From NCBI RefSeq assembly GCF_011764545.1, contig NZ_AP022870.1, positions 1,038,001 to 1,102,000 on the forward strand: a stretch of 64,000 bases of DNA, written 5' to 3'. This DNA comes from Phytohabitans flavus. GTDB lineage: Bacteria; Actinomycetota; Actinomycetes; Mycobacteriales; Micromonosporaceae. A program made the position numbers and the translations under genes. Below are positions 9,458 through 18,360 of this stretch, one piece after another (within the stretch, counting starts at the first letter, position 1; the number at the start of each line of letters is the position of its first letter). The notes below the pieces were generated by a model, which was not told where the DNA came from, searched no databases, and saw only the letters and a list, made by a program, of their open reading frames with translations.

Positions 9458-9631
9458 CTATCGAGAGGTGTAGTTGGGGAGTTTGGCCGGCCGCCAGCCA
9501 CCGAGATAGCACGTGCCTCGGCCTGTGCTGCGCCGAGGCGGTCGCCAATATGCATGATCTGGCCGGCCGCTGTCAGCCAGGCTCCGGTAGAGCCGTTCGA
9601 ACTCGGTGTGTTTCTCGCCAGTACGGATCAT
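9458..9631 (-). CDS. Small hypothetical protein (57 aa)
   Basis: A short frame beginning 'MIRTGEKHTEFERLYRSL' with GGGGAGG six bases before the ATG, in the gap between the NUDIX gene and the methyltransferase gene on the same strand. The first 25 residues look like a helical protein, but the tail is Arg/Pro/Trp-rich and may be out of frame. A neighbouring frame reads 'MHIGDRLGAAQAEARAIS', so a frameshift is possible. No family recognised. Confidence 0.35.
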   Translation of the reverse strand: MIRTGEKHTEFERLYRSLADSGRPDHAYWRPPRRSTGRGTCYLGGWRPAKLPNYTSR

Positions 9632-9665
9632 CGGCTGCCTCCCCATGCCACCGAGCCGGATCTGC

Positions 9666-10100
9666 TTAGTCGAAGAGCCGGCCCAGGAGTGCGCCTTGAC
9701 CGGACTGCAGAATGTGCGCCGCCTCAAGCGGTACCCAGAAGCATTCGAAGTGGGTAGGCTCCCGCTCGCCGTCGTGGTCCTCCTGGCTCGCCCACCGCTC
9801 GGGCGCGGACTCAACGAGCTCCAGGTGGAAGACGTGACGCTTCTGAATCTCGAACCGGTACGGGCTGATGTCGTACTCGACCTCGCCCAGCTTGCCGACG
9901 ACCTTGAACTCCTTCAGCCCGATCTCCTCGCGGGCCTCGCGCAGAGCTGCGTCCTCCGGAGTCTCACCAGCGCGGACACTGCCCGCCGGCACCTGAATGC
10001 CCGCTTCTTCGTAGCTGTAGTCGGTGTGCCGGAAGACGAGCAGCCGCCCGTCCCGCACGATGTAGCAGAGCACCTTGTCCTTCATGACCTTCTCAGGCAT
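9666..10100 (-). CDS. NUDIX hydrolase
   Basis: A 144-residue protein with a complete Nudix box at about residues 40-62: 'GSVRAGETPEDAALREAR' followed by 'EEIGL', fitting G-x5-E-x7-R-E-x2-E-E-x-G. The glutamates bind the metal that assists cleavage of a nucleoside-diphosphate-linked substrate. The identity of that substrate cannot be read from sequence. GAGAGGACGGC precedes the ATG at 10100; an ATG five codons in is also possible. Its immediate upstream region carries a degraded copy of a repeated small-ORF sequence also found at 18.4-18.6 kb. Confidence 0.88.
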   Translation of the reverse strand: MPEKVMKDKVLCYIVRDGRLLVFRHTDYSYEEAGIQVPAGSVRAGETPEDAALREAREEIGLKEFKVVGKLGEVEYDISPYRFEIQKRHVFHLELVESAPERWASQEDHDGEREPTHFECFWVPLEAAHILQSGQGALLGRLFD

Positions 10101-10142
10101 GCCGTCCTCTCGTTGTTGTCGGAGCGTGAGGCCAAGTCGGCC

Positions 10143-10250
10143 AGCCAGCCAGGTCTTGAACCGAAAGCGTCACGTCGGCCGCGTCCGTCGCGAACCGTGT
10201 GATCTGTCAGCTCAGATGTATCCGCCAGCCTCAACGCTCCACCTCGCCAG
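10143..10250 (-). repeat. Degraded copy of the 18.4-18.6 kb small-ORF sequence
   Basis: Two blocks match 18448-18635 closely on the same strand: the block containing TCTTGAACCGAAAGCG, and the block containing TGATCTGTC, AGATGTATCCGCC and CTCCACCTCGCC. About 80-90 bp present in the other copy are missing between the blocks. Translated on the minus strand it begins 'LADTSELTDHTVR', against 'LADTSAPTDHTIR' in the fuller copy, then loses frame. It sits directly before the NUDIX gene, so it may now act only as its 5' region. Confidence 0.55.
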
Positions 10251-10278
10251 CTGTTAGGGCGCGGCGGCGCGGTGACCG

Positions 10279-10903
10279 TCATGGCGTCAGCTCGCGGCGT
10301 AAGACGGTGGCGACCGCACGGGTGTGGACGATGCCTTCGCGTGCGAGCTGAGCGTGAGCGGTTGTGCAGCTGATTATGGTCAGGTGGTCGGCGGTGGGGC
10401 AGACGCCGTCGTCGATGGCGACGGATACGTCGGCCCCCGATGCGGCGACGAACTCGCGGACTTCGTCGATGCTGATCGAGGGTCCGGGACCGTCGGTGCC
10501 GGAGAAGTTGGCGGAGGTCGCCGCGATGAGGGTCGGGGTGCGATTCGCCAATTCGCCGAGTAGGCCTGGGTCACAGGTGACGAGGGCGTCGGGTGTACCT
10601 GCCGCGGCGCAGGGCTCGCCTTCGGCCGTGTCCCGCCAGGGCAGCCGCAGTGCGAGGTCGCCGGGCCAGAATGCCCCTCGCTGCTCATCCGAAAGCGCTG
10701 CCGGGCCGTTGCCGTGGAAGGGGTGACCAATACGAGTGACTTGTCTGCTGGCCGCCGCTTCGCGGCAAAGATTCGGGCGCAGCGTCGGCGTTGGCCGCGT
10801 TGCAGCACAGCATGTACCAGCGGCGTGTGGGGACGATGGCTAGGCCGCCGGCTTCGATGGTGCGCGCCGCGAGGTCGAGTTCGGCCGCCGTGACTATCCG
10901 CAT
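10279..10903 (-). pseudogene. YrdC/Sua5-like protein (threonylcarbamoyl-AMP synthase family), two frameshifts
   Basis: Joined across three frames, the minus strand reads as a YrdC-domain protein of about 208 residues: 'MRIVTAAELDLAARTIEAG', 'IFAAKRRPADKSLVLVTP', 'GAFWPGDLALRLPW', 'TLIAATSANFSG'. K-R-(R)-P, F-W-P-G and A-N-x-S-G are core motifs of the Sua5/YrdC nucleotide-binding fold, which makes L-threonylcarbamoyl-AMP for tRNA t6A. Breaks fall near 10775-10777 (GGG) and 10720-10723 (GGGG), each repaired by one extra base, so the gene may be intact in reality. It could be a housekeeping paralogue or a specialised carbamoyl-transfer enzyme. Confidence 0.7.
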
Positions 10904-11142
10904 CGGCTGACTCCAGACGAATTGAGTTCTGCGACGGGAACGAGGCGTTCGGTGGCCAGACTGGCGCGTGCCAGCCTCGGCCAGGCCGTCGGTTGGGATG
11001 CGTTCCGTACCGCAGCAAGAAGCTGGTCTTCGCAGGCGTTGTGCGCGTCGCCCCACAGACGAATTGACGGAAACTGCGCGCTCCGCAGCGTTGCCATGAT
11101 TGTGAGCGCCGCGTCTCGGACCAGACCGCATGGGATGTTCAT
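10894..11142 (-). CDS. Hypothetical protein (82 aa)
   Basis: A minus-strand frame that starts 4 bases after the dioxygenase-like gene ends and overlaps the YrdC-like start by 10 bases, so it fits the operon spacing. The middle ('GDAHNACEDQLLAAVRNAS') looks like a soluble helical protein, but no family is recognised and no strong ribosome-binding site was found. It may be a truncated or frame-disturbed gene. Confidence 0.4.
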   Translation of the reverse strand: MNIPCGLVRDAALTIMATLRSAQFPSIRLWGDAHNACEDQLLAAVRNASQPTAWPRLARASLATERLVPVAELNSSGVSRCG

Positions 11143-11145
11143 GGG

Positions 11146-11867
11146 CTAGGGCCAGACCACGGTGGACCGGAGTCCGGTGTATTCCAGCCAAGGATCCCGG
11201 AGCGCCTGCAACCGCTGTCTGGCATGTGTTGCGTGGGAGACCCGGAAGTAGGCCATTATTCGCGGTACCGCAGAAGTGTTGTGGCCTACTGTATGTGGCA
11301 CGAGGTGGTGCATGAGTAGAACGTCGCCGGGCATGCCGAGCAGTGGCGTGCCGTGCTCGGCGTCGATCTGTGGTGGTACCTGGTCTGTCAGGCCCAGTGA
11401 CCACTCGGTTCGGAACCATTCGGCCATCCGCAGGTGCCCGCCGGGGACGTTCCGCAACGGACCAGCATGCGGTTCGGTGATGTCGGACAGGACGACGCCG
11501 ACCAGGAGGGTGAAGGTCCGCAGTTCGTCCGGGTCGAGGTGTGGGCAGGCGACGCCGTCGACGTGCATGGCCTTTTCCGGCTGCACGATGCCCGCGTCCG
11601 ACTCGGGAACGCGGATCTGGATCTGTGCGGTGGTCACGGGTTGGACGTCGTCGACGAGTGAGGTCACGAGGTTGGCGACGCCGGACTCGTGGAATAGCGC
11701 GTGCAGATCGTGGTGGTCTGCAAGCTCGGGTGCGAATGTCCGCTGGGTATAGGAGCCGATGAGGGCGGGCTCCATCTCGGCACGGTACCAGGCGTCGACC
11801 ATCGACCGTGCGCGGTCGACCAGATGCGCGGGACGAAGCCGCGTCGGACGACGGCGCCGTCCCGCAT
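11146..11867 (-). CDS. Phytanoyl-CoA dioxygenase (PhyH)-like Fe(II)/2-oxoglutarate enzyme, apparent frameshift near its start
   Basis: The main frame has a double-stranded beta-helix dioxygenase pattern: 'HVDGVACPHLDPDELR' (first Fe ligands H-x-D), 'GPLRNVPGGHLRMAEWF', and 'MPGDVLLMHHLVPHTVGHN' with the distal His, ending 'PRIMAYFRVSH', where the Arg would bind 2-oxoglutarate. These enzymes hydroxylate small molecules or lipids. The natural start is probably the ATG at 11867 ('MRDGAVVRRGFVP') after AGGAGA. That frame joins the main one ('AHLVDRARSMVDAWYR') only if one C is added to the CCC at 11830-11832. Likely a tailoring enzyme; substrate unknown. Confidence 0.75.
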
Positions 11868-11932
11868 AAAATCGGTCTTCTCCTACGAACTCAGAGCGGC
11901 GGCGAGCATTGTTCCTCCAGGCTCCCGTGGGG

Positions 11933-12211
11933 CTACGGGTCGGGTTTGGCCAGGCGGGCGAGGACGCCGGGGCAGCGGTCGAGTGCGCTGACGACGATCT
12001 GCTCGCCGAGCTCGGCGGTGGCCTGTCGCGGGTCACCACCGATGATTCCGAGTTGCGCCATCGACCGGTCGTCGGATTGCCACGGCCAGGTCACGCCCCG
12101 ATCGAGGACGAGTCCCCGGATACTGGGAGCGTGTGCCGACCGTGCACGCCGAGGCGCGGCGCTGCCCCTCGCCCGGCGTAGGTGCGCGGCCGGGCGTCGT
12201 CGACCAGCCAC
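11933..12211 (-). pseudogene. Creatininase family remnant (C-terminal part)
   Basis: The minus-strand frame ends with 'TWPWQSDDRSMAQLGIIGG', then 'DPRQATAELGEQIV', resembling the C-terminal end of creatininase/MftE-like proteins, where a GVIGDP-x-x-A-x-A-E-x-G pattern is common. The intact creatininase at 24146 has 'GVIGRPSAGTAEKG' in the equivalent place. No N-terminal metal-binding half is visible upstream before the IleRS gene, so this is a fragment. It could be the missing end of the relic at 8194, but the order on the strand is reversed. Confidence 0.45.
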
Positions 12212-12327
12212 CCGGTTTCCGGATACGCCGCGTCCGGCGCCAGCCGGTGCCCGGCCACCGACCCTCGTGTCCCGGGCAATCCGCGCCCCAGGTACTGGTC
12301 CGAATTTGTCGCCGTGGGCCTGATCTC

Positions 12328-15300
12328 CTACGCCGTTACGCCGTCAACGGCTTTGATTGAGAAGGAGACTCCAAGTTCGTCTTCGACGTGGGGCACGTCG
12401 ACGGGGTTGCCTTCGGTGATCGTGGTGGCAAGAACCGCCTCGGCGATGGCCCGCTCGTGGCCGCGTACCGCGTCGGCTGTTTCGCCGTCTGCGCTCCAGA
12501 CGAGGTGGATGCGATCGGTGATTGCGAGATCGGCTCGTTTGCGTGCCTCTTGGACCAGTCGGATCACTTCACGGGCTAGGCCGGCGCGTCGCAGTTCCGG
12601 GGTGATGGTGGTGTCCAACGCGATCGTGACGCCTCGGTCCGTGGTGACGGCCCAGCCGGTGCGTGGCGTCTGGGTGACGATCACGTCGTCGTCGGTGATG
12701 TCGACTGACTCGTTGCCGACCGCTAGGGACACGGTGCGGCCGTCGCGTACTGCCTCAGCGAGCGCAGCGGGTTCGGACTGCGCGATGGCGGCGGCTACCT
12801 GCTGAGTGAGTGAGCCGAAGCGCTTACCGAGCTGCCGGAAGTTGGCTTTGACGGTGATGTCGACGACCTCGCCGGCGCCGTCTAGCGCCGCGAGGTCGCG
12901 CACGTTGAGTTCCTCGCTGACATAGGCGAGCAGCTCGGGTGGTGGCATCTGGCGGTCTGATACAGCGATGAGCCCGGCGGCGAGGGGCTGGCGGAGGCGG
13001 ACGTTGCTGGCCTTGCGCGCGGCGCGGCCGGCGTCGACCAGCGCGCGGACGGTGGTCATCTGGGTGCGTAGCTCGTTGTCGAGGGCGGTCGGGTCCGGCG
13101 TTGGCCAGGTGGCAAGGTGGACGGAGTCAGGCGCGGTGGGATCGCCGGGGCGGACCGCGTGCTGCCAGACGTGTTCGGTGATGAAGGGTACGAACGGCGC
13201 CATCAGCCGGGTTAGCACGTTGATCGCCTCGTGCATGGTGGTCAGGGCAGCGGGGTCGCCGTTCCAGAACCGGTTGCGGGACAGTCGCACGTACCAGTTG
13301 GACAGGTCGTCGACGAACTGGCTCAGCGCCCGTCCGGCGCCGGCGGTGTCGAAGTCCTCCAGGGCGGCATCCACGACATCGACGATGTGGTGCAGTTCGG
13401 CGCGTAGCCACCGGTCGAGCGGGCTCAGCTCCACAGTGGTCGGATCGGTTGGTGGAGTCCAGCCGCTGGCGTCGGCGTAGAGAGTGAAGAACGAAACGGT
13501 GTTCCAGTAGGTCAGCAGCACCCGACGGACGATCTCGTCCAGGGGCGTGTCACCGACGCGTCGGGACACCCACGGGGAGCCGGCGCAGAGCATGTACCAG
13601 CGCAGCGCGTCGGCGCCGTGCTTGTCCATGAACGGGATCGGTTCGATGACGTTGCCCAGATGCTTGCTCATCTTCCGGCCGTCCTCGGCCACGATGTGGC
13701 CAAGGCAGAGCACGTTCTCGTAGGACGACCGGTCGAACACCAGGGTGCCGGCGGCCATAAGGGTGTAGAACCAACCGCGGGTCTGGTCGATCGCCTCGGC
13801 GATGAACTGCGCCGGATAGGCGGAGGCGAACTCCTCCTCGCTGCCGGGCGCGAAGGGGTAGCCGAGCTGGGCGAAGGGCATTGACCCGGAGTCGAACCAG
13901 GCATCGATCACCTCGGGCACCCGCACCGCTTGCGCCTGGCATTGCGGGCAGCTGAAGACGATCTCGTCGATGTAGGGGCGGTGCGGATCCAGGTCGGAAA
14001 GGTCCCGTCCGGCAAGCGAGCCGAGTTCGGCACGTGATTGCACGCAGGTCAGGTGACCGGCCTCGCAGCGCCACAGCGGTAGCGGCGTGCCCCAGTAGCG
14101 GTTGCGCGACAGCGCCCAGTCGATGTTGTTGTCCAGCCAGTCACCGAACCGGCCGTGCTTGATGTGCTCGGGAAACCAGTTGGTGCGCTCGTTCTCCCGC
14201 AGCAGAGCGTCCTGGATTTGGGTGGTGCGGATGTACCAGGACAGTTGCGCGTAGTACATCAGCGGCGTGTGGCAGCGCCAGCAGTGCGGATAGCTGTGCT
14301 CGAACTCGCCAGCGCGCAGCAACAGCCCCCGCTGTTCCAGCTCCTTGACCAATACCGGGTCGGCGTCCTTGAAGAACCGTCCACCGACCAGATCAATGTC
14401 GGCGGCGAAGCGCCCGTCCGGACCGATCGGGTTGACCACTGGCAGTCCGTACCCGCGGGACGCGGCCAGGTCGTCCGCACCGAAGGCGGGCGCCTGATGG
14501 ACCAGGCCGGTGCCGTCCTCGGTGCTGACGTAGTCGGCCAGCAGAACGAAATGCGCCCCGGGGATGTCCACCAGATCGAACGGACGGCGGTAGCGCACGT
14601 GCTCCAGGTCCCGACCGGGCAGGGCCGCCAACACCTCAGCGTCCTCACCCAGCACTGACCGCAGTAGGGGCTCGGCGACCATAAACGTCCCGGCAGGCAC
14701 CCGGGCGATGGCATAGGTGACGTCGGGGTGCACGGCGACTGCGGTGTTGGACACCAGCGTCCACGGTGTCGTCGTCCAGATCAGCAGCTCGACACCGCTG
14801 AGGCCGGCGACTTCGCCCTCGACCGGCATCCGTACGAACACCGACGGGTCCTTGACCACCTCGTAGCCCTGCGCTACCTCGTGGTCGGACAGACCGGTCC
14901 CGCAACGTGGACAGTACGGGGCTACCCGATGATCCTCGGCCAGCAGGCCCTTGTCGAAGATCTGCCGCAGCGCCCACCACACGCTCTCGATGTACGCGGG
15001 CGTCATCGTCCAATAAGCGGCGGACATGTCCACCCAGTAGCCGACCCGCTCGGTCATCGCCTCGAAGTCACCGACGTGGCGCTGCACCGACTCCCGGCAG
15101 CGGGCGTTGAACTCGGCGATGCCGACCCGCTCGATGTCCTGCTTGCCGGACAGCCCGAGTTCCTTCTCCACCGCGATCTCGACCGGCAGCCCGTGACAGT
15201 CCCAGCCCGCCCGGCGCGGAACGTGATACCCCTTCATGGTCTTGAACCGGGGGAACACGTCCTTGAACACCCGCGCCTCGACGTGGTGCACTCCAGGACG

Positions 15301-15471
15301 GCCGTTCGCGGTCGGTGGCCCCTCGTAGAACACCCATTGCGGCCGGCCCTCGGTCTGGGCCAGGCTACGCCGAAACACGTCGTGCTCCTGCCAGAACGCG
15401 AGCACGTCATGATCGATAGCCGGCAGGTCGACCCGTGCGGGTACCACGGTGAAGGGGGAACGGTCTGACAC
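12328..15471 (-). CDS. ileS: Isoleucyl-tRNA synthetase
   Basis: A full-length 1047-residue class I synthetase. The ATP-binding HIGH-equivalent is 'PTANGRPGVHHVEAR' (residues 53-67, G-x-H-H form usual for actinobacterial and eukaryote-like type 2 IleRS), the KMSKS loop is 'GRKMSKHLGN' (598-607), and the editing (CP1) domain carries 'WTTTPWTL' (232-239). Tryptophan-, cysteine- and zinc-binding segments 'CPRCG' and 'CPQC' are present. The GTG at 15471 is preceded by GAGGAG. No T-box leader was recognised in the 300 bp upstream. It may be the housekeeping enzyme or a second, resistance-type copy beside the RiPP-like operon; the window cannot decide. Confidence 0.95.
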   Translation of the reverse strand: MSDRSPFTVVPARVDLPAIDHDVLAFWQEHDVFRRSLAQTEGRPQWVFYEGPPTANGRPGVHHVEARVFKDVFPRFKTMKGYHVPRRAGWDCHGLPVEIAVEKELGLSGKQDIERVGIAEFNARCRESVQRHVGDFEAMTERVGYWVDMSAAYWTMTPAYIESVWWALRQIFDKGLLAEDHRVAPYCPRCGTGLSDHEVAQGYEVVKDPSVFVRMPVEGEVAGLSGVELLIWTTTPWTLVSNTAVAVHPDVTYAIARVPAGTFMVAEPLLRSVLGEDAEVLAALPGRDLEHVRYRRPFDLVDIPGAHFVLLADYVSTEDGTGLVHQAPAFGADDLAASRGYGLPVVNPIGPDGRFAADIDLVGGRFFKDADPVLVKELEQRGLLLRAGEFEHSYPHCWRCHTPLMYYAQLSWYIRTTQIQDALLRENERTNWFPEHIKHGRFGDWLDNNIDWALSRNRYWGTPLPLWRCEAGHLTCVQSRAELGSLAGRDLSDLDPHRPYIDEIVFSCPQCQAQAVRVPEVIDAWFDSGSMPFAQLGYPFAPGSEEEFASAYPAQFIAEAIDQTRGWFYTLMAAGTLVFDRSSYENVLCLGHIVAEDGRKMSKHLGNVIEPIPFMDKHGADALRWYMLCAGSPWVSRRVGDTPLDEIVRRVLLTYWNTVSFFTLYADASGWTPPTDPTTVELSPLDRWLRAELHHIVDVVDAALEDFDTAGAGRALSQFVDDLSNWYVRLSRNRFWNGDPAALTTMHEAINVLTRLMAPFVPFITEHVWQHAVRPGDPTAPDSVHLATWPTPDPTALDNELRTQMTTVRALVDAGRAARKASNVRLRQPLAAGLIAVSDRQMPPPELLAYVSEELNVRDLAALDGAGEVVDITVKANFRQLGKRFGSLTQQVAAAIAQSEPAALAEAVRDGRTVSLAVGNESVDITDDDVIVTQTPRTGWAVTTDRGVTIALDTTITPELRRAGLAREVIRLVQEARKRADLAITDRIHLVWSADGETADAVRGHERAIAEAVLATTITEGNPVDVPHVEDELGVSFSIKAVDGVTA

Positions 15472-15779
15472 CTGCTACTCCTCGACGAATCGGCCGCTCA
15501 CGGCGAACGTCCGAGGCAGGATCGTAGCCGCAACCACCCGGTTTGACTGGTTCATTACCGCTACTGCGTTGCCGAACACCCGGATGTCCGGCTGCCGGGT
15601 TGGGCATGATCGAGCGTACCCGGGCAGTAGGACTGGCTCTGGGAAGCATCGCCCTGTTCGCCGGCCAGGTATCCGCGGCCCCGGCCGCACCCTTGCTCAG
15701 CGACTTTCAATGTCTTTGGTTGGGATGGCGGCCCGCATTTGTCGTGGGCGATAAGACTGGGGGTGGGACTTCGCGGTTA
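15472..15779. other. Non-coding gap before ileS
   Basis: About 308 bp between the second dehydrogenase gene and ileS, both on the minus strand. It was searched by eye for a T-box leader (specifier stem and a TGGNACC box) and none was seen. A plus-strand ATG at 15606 opens a signal-peptide-like stretch ('GLALGSIALFAGQVSAAPAA') but then runs antisense into the dehydrogenase gene, so it is not called. No terminator is obvious. Confidence 0.4.
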
Positions 15780-16879
15780 TCAGTGCCGGCCGAAGGTCGC
15801 CACGTACAAGGGCGCTATTTCGTGATCGGCAACATCAAGCGCTTTGCACATGGCGATATCGTTCATCGCCGGTGTTTGGAAAGCCTTGAGACCAAGAGCG
15901 GACGCGATCAACAGGGCAGTTTGCATGAATGCGCCGCATTCGGTCAGGACAAAGCGGTAGGCACGTGAGAACCGGTACTTCCACATGTACTGCTGCCAGT
16001 CGACGCAGATGACGAGCATGATCGGTGCGTGGTTGACATAGCTCTGCCGCCACAGGAGTGCATCAAATTGGTCCAGTTCGGTCGCGGTACGGATGAGCCC
16101 GAGTTCGTGTGCGTTGGAGTCGTAGTGGTAAACGGCATAGTTCTTCCGCAGTTCCTCTGGGGCGCCTTCCATACCGGTGATTAGGTAGGCGTGGAACGGC
16201 GCGCCAAGGCTGTACGACTGGCTGGTGTAGAGGTACGGATCGCTTGCCGGAAATCTCGGCTTGAATGTCAAGCCGAGAATTGTTGCTACGTCATCAATGT
16301 TGATGCGGCTGGTACGAAAGTCGCGGCTGGTGCGGCGGCCGTCGTGTGCTCGCCAGTAGTCCACTCCGAGGTCGGTCGGCTCGGGAAGGCTCACCGTCTC
16401 GGTCCGCACTGGCCGCCGTCGCATCGGGCGGGGGGAGTCCGGCTGCACATTCTTTGTGACGTGGTATCTCGTCATGACCTGGGGATTGCCGCTGTAGTCG
16501 TGGCTCCAGATCATCCCGCGGGTAGCCATGTGGAGATCGAGCGCGTCTTCCCAACCCACGTCGAGCCAACTCCGTTCGCCCAGGGTGAGTATGGCTGGTT
16601 CTGGTAGCCAGTAGCCGTAGCTAACAAGGTGGCCGACCAGCGTGGCGGCCTCAACGGTGGAGGTGCGTAGTCCCTGTTCGAGCTGCCGGCGTGCATCGAT
16701 CACGGTGGTGGTGCGCGGCATGGTAGCGAGCAAACCCGCGAGGTCGGCCGAGTCGGTGATGAAGTACTCGCGGTCCGAGCCCTGTCCCCAAGCGATTTGG
16801 TAGGCATCATCACGGGCGGCCCGCACAACAAGGTTGGGGCCAGGTGCAGCGCCGCCTGGTCGTCAAGTGTTTGTGGCAC
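15780..16879 (-). CDS. SagB/ThcOx-type nitroreductase-fold dehydrogenase, second of a pair (apparent frameshift near the start)
   Basis: The protein has the SagB-like two-part layout: an N-terminal segment and a C-terminal FMN nitroreductase domain from about residue 160 ('HDGRRTSRDF', 'APFHAYLITGMEGAPEEL', 'WKYRFSRAYRFVLTECGAF', 'GLKAFQTPAMND'). SagB-type enzymes oxidise azolines to azoles or dehydrogenate peptides in RiPP pathways. An uninterrupted frame runs from a GTG at 16826. A better start is the GTG at 16879, which overlaps the upstream stop (TAGTG) and follows AAGGAG; it joins in frame if one G is added to GGGG at 16836-16839, giving 'LHLAP' then 'NLVVRAARDD'. It is the last gene of the precursor-dehydrogenase operon. 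Confidence 0.82.
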
Positions 16880-17997
16880 TATCGGACTCCTTCCGCACCG
16901 ATGCCGATGGCGTATAGCGGCCCCTCACGGCAGTCGTCCTCAAGCCCGAGGAGTCCGAGAACCTCAGCGTCGTTGATGGACGGGCAGTGGTAGGCGCCCA
17001 AGCCGTGCGCGCCCGCGACCAGGTTGATCGTCTGGATGATGTGGCCCAGTTCGAGCAGGACCATGCGGTACGACCGGGGGTAGCGGTACTTCCAGTTGTG
17101 TCGTAACCATCGGCAGGTCAGCACAAGGACGGCAGGGGCCGTCACGATGCCGCCCTTGCCGAAGCACGCCTGGTCGATCTTTCCCGGGGCCCCGCTGTGA
17201 GGCAATGAGCGGAACGCATGGTGTACAGGGTCAAAATGGTAGGTCGCGGGCAGCAGCCCATCGACCGCTTTGGCGATCACGTAGCACTCGCACGGATGCC
17301 GGGCTCCGCCGGATGGATGCGCCTTGATCAGGTGGTCGCCAAGGACGCCGCCGACCATGCGCTGCACCCCGACGCTGCGCTGCAGGACCGCCTGCAGGTC
17401 GGAGAGGGCGATCTTGGGCTGACGGAACCGGTTGATCGGCGCGGCGCGGTCCAGGACGGCTGAGACTGTGATGGGCGGCGCCGCCGTCGCTGGGATCGCA
17501 AGGGCTACACCGTATCCATCGGCCGGCTTGATGGCCGCAGGCTGGGCGCCAATTGGGCCGGGGTCGGCCAGCAGTTGGCGATAATAGTCGGCATAGACCA
17601 GCTCGTTGAGGGTGTCCGGGTCAAACCTCTGACCGAAGGTGGCCGAGTGGAACGCTGCCGCATCGTCCCAGCCATACCAGGACCATTGCTCGGCCCGCGT
17701 GCGGGCCGGCTCGGTCGACTCCGGTTCAACGAGCACGGCTGCCTCGATCAGTTCGTGCAGGAGGTGCTTGGCGTCGTCGACCGCTACGCCGAGCCGCTTC
17801 TGCAACGACACCCTCAGATCCTTTTCCCAGGCGGGGGAGATGCGTCCGAGGACCCAGGCGACCAGCACCGAGGCGTTGTCACCGTTGACTTCAAGGTTCT
17901 GACGGTCGTCAGACCCGCCCCAGATCACGGCGGTGTTGTCGGGCCGGAGTCGGCTCACCCTGACGAGAGGAGAAAGTACGTACCTGCCTGAATACAA
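16879..17997 (-). CDS. SagB/ThcOx-type nitroreductase-fold dehydrogenase, first of a pair
   Basis: A 372-residue protein. Residues 1-160 form an N-terminal region like that of SagB-type proteins, and from about 175 the FMN-binding nitroreductase domain begins ('HPSGGARHPCECYVIAKAV' near 230; 'WKYRYPRSYRMVLLELGH'; 'GLGAYHCPSIND'). The P-S-G-G-A-R-H-P segment is typical of peptide-modifying SagB relatives. The start is a TTG at 17997 with AGGTG eight bases upstream; a later GTG is possible. It lies 62 bp after the 50-residue peptide gene and overlaps its paralogue by one base. No YcaO cyclodehydratase is visible nearby, so classical azole formation is not supported. Together with its partner it may act as a heteromeric dehydrogenase. 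Confidence 0.85.
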   Translation of the reverse strand: MYSGRYVLSPLVRVSRLRPDNTAVIWGGSDDRQNLEVNGDNASVLVAWVLGRISPAWEKDLRVSLQKRLGVAVDDAKHLLHELIEAAVLVEPESTEPARTRAEQWSWYGWDDAAAFHSATFGQRFDPDTLNELVYADYYRQLLADPGPIGAQPAAIKPADGYGVALAIPATAAPPITVSAVLDRAAPINRFRQPKIALSDLQAVLQRSVGVQRMVGGVLGDHLIKAHPSGGARHPCECYVIAKAVDGLLPATYHFDPVHHAFRSLPHSGAPGKIDQACFGKGGIVTAPAVLVLTCRWLRHNWKYRYPRSYRMVLLELGHIIQTINLVAGAHGLGAYHCPSINDAEVLGLLGLEDDCREGPLYAIGIGAEGVR

Positions 17998-18059
17998 GAC
18001 GTCTACACCTGACCTTTCAGCGAAAGCAGACTCCGGTCCCTACCTGTGTCGAACGTCGG

Positions 18060-18212
18060 TCAGTTGTTCTGCTGGATCGGACGCGCCGCCGACGAGCGCG
18101 AACGCTTGAGCGTGATCTTCCCGGTGCCCGTCTGAATCGTGGACTCAACAGTGGTGGCCTTGACACCGCCATCCTGGCCGGTGCTCGGCGTTGACTGAGC
18201 TGGTGCTGTCAC
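18060..18212 (-). CDS. Putative RiPP precursor peptide (50 aa)
   Basis: A 50-residue frame with an unusually strong ribosome-binding site, GAAAGGAGG five bases before the GTG, immediately upstream of two SagB-type dehydrogenases. The first 30 residues ('MTAPAQSTPSTGQDGGVKAT', then Thr/Ser/Gly-rich) would be the leader. The last 20 hold a basic stretch 'KITLKRSRSSAARP' ending in Q-Q-N-N, a candidate core rich in Thr, Ser and Arg. There is no Cys, so thiazoles and lanthionines are excluded. Size, position and translation signal argue for a modified-peptide precursor; the product class is unknown. Confidence 0.6.
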   Translation of the reverse strand: MTAPAQSTPSTGQDGGVKATTVESTIQTGTGKITLKRSRSSAARPIQQNN

Positions 18213-18360
18213 TGGTACCTCCTTTCGAAAAATGAAGCGGAACTTGGCCGCGACCTGTTACCCGCGCGATGGCCGGCACGACCGCCCAACCACTACAATG
18301 CGGTTGGGTTGTCGGTGCCCGAAGTCGGACTCACACATCTTCGTCTCTCGAATGCGGCCA

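Noticed and set aside
15472..15779. T-box leader expected before an actinobacterial ileS
   Set aside because: No TGGNACC box or specifier stem was found by eye; a covariance-model search (Rfam T-box) would settle it.
15606..15968. Plus-strand ORF with a signal-peptide-like start
   Set aside because: Runs antisense into the dehydrogenase gene and has no recognised mature domain or good ribosome-binding site.
18060..18212. Thiopeptide/azole or lanthipeptide interpretation of the small peptide
   Set aside because: The peptide has no Cys and there is no YcaO, LanB/C or LanM gene nearby.
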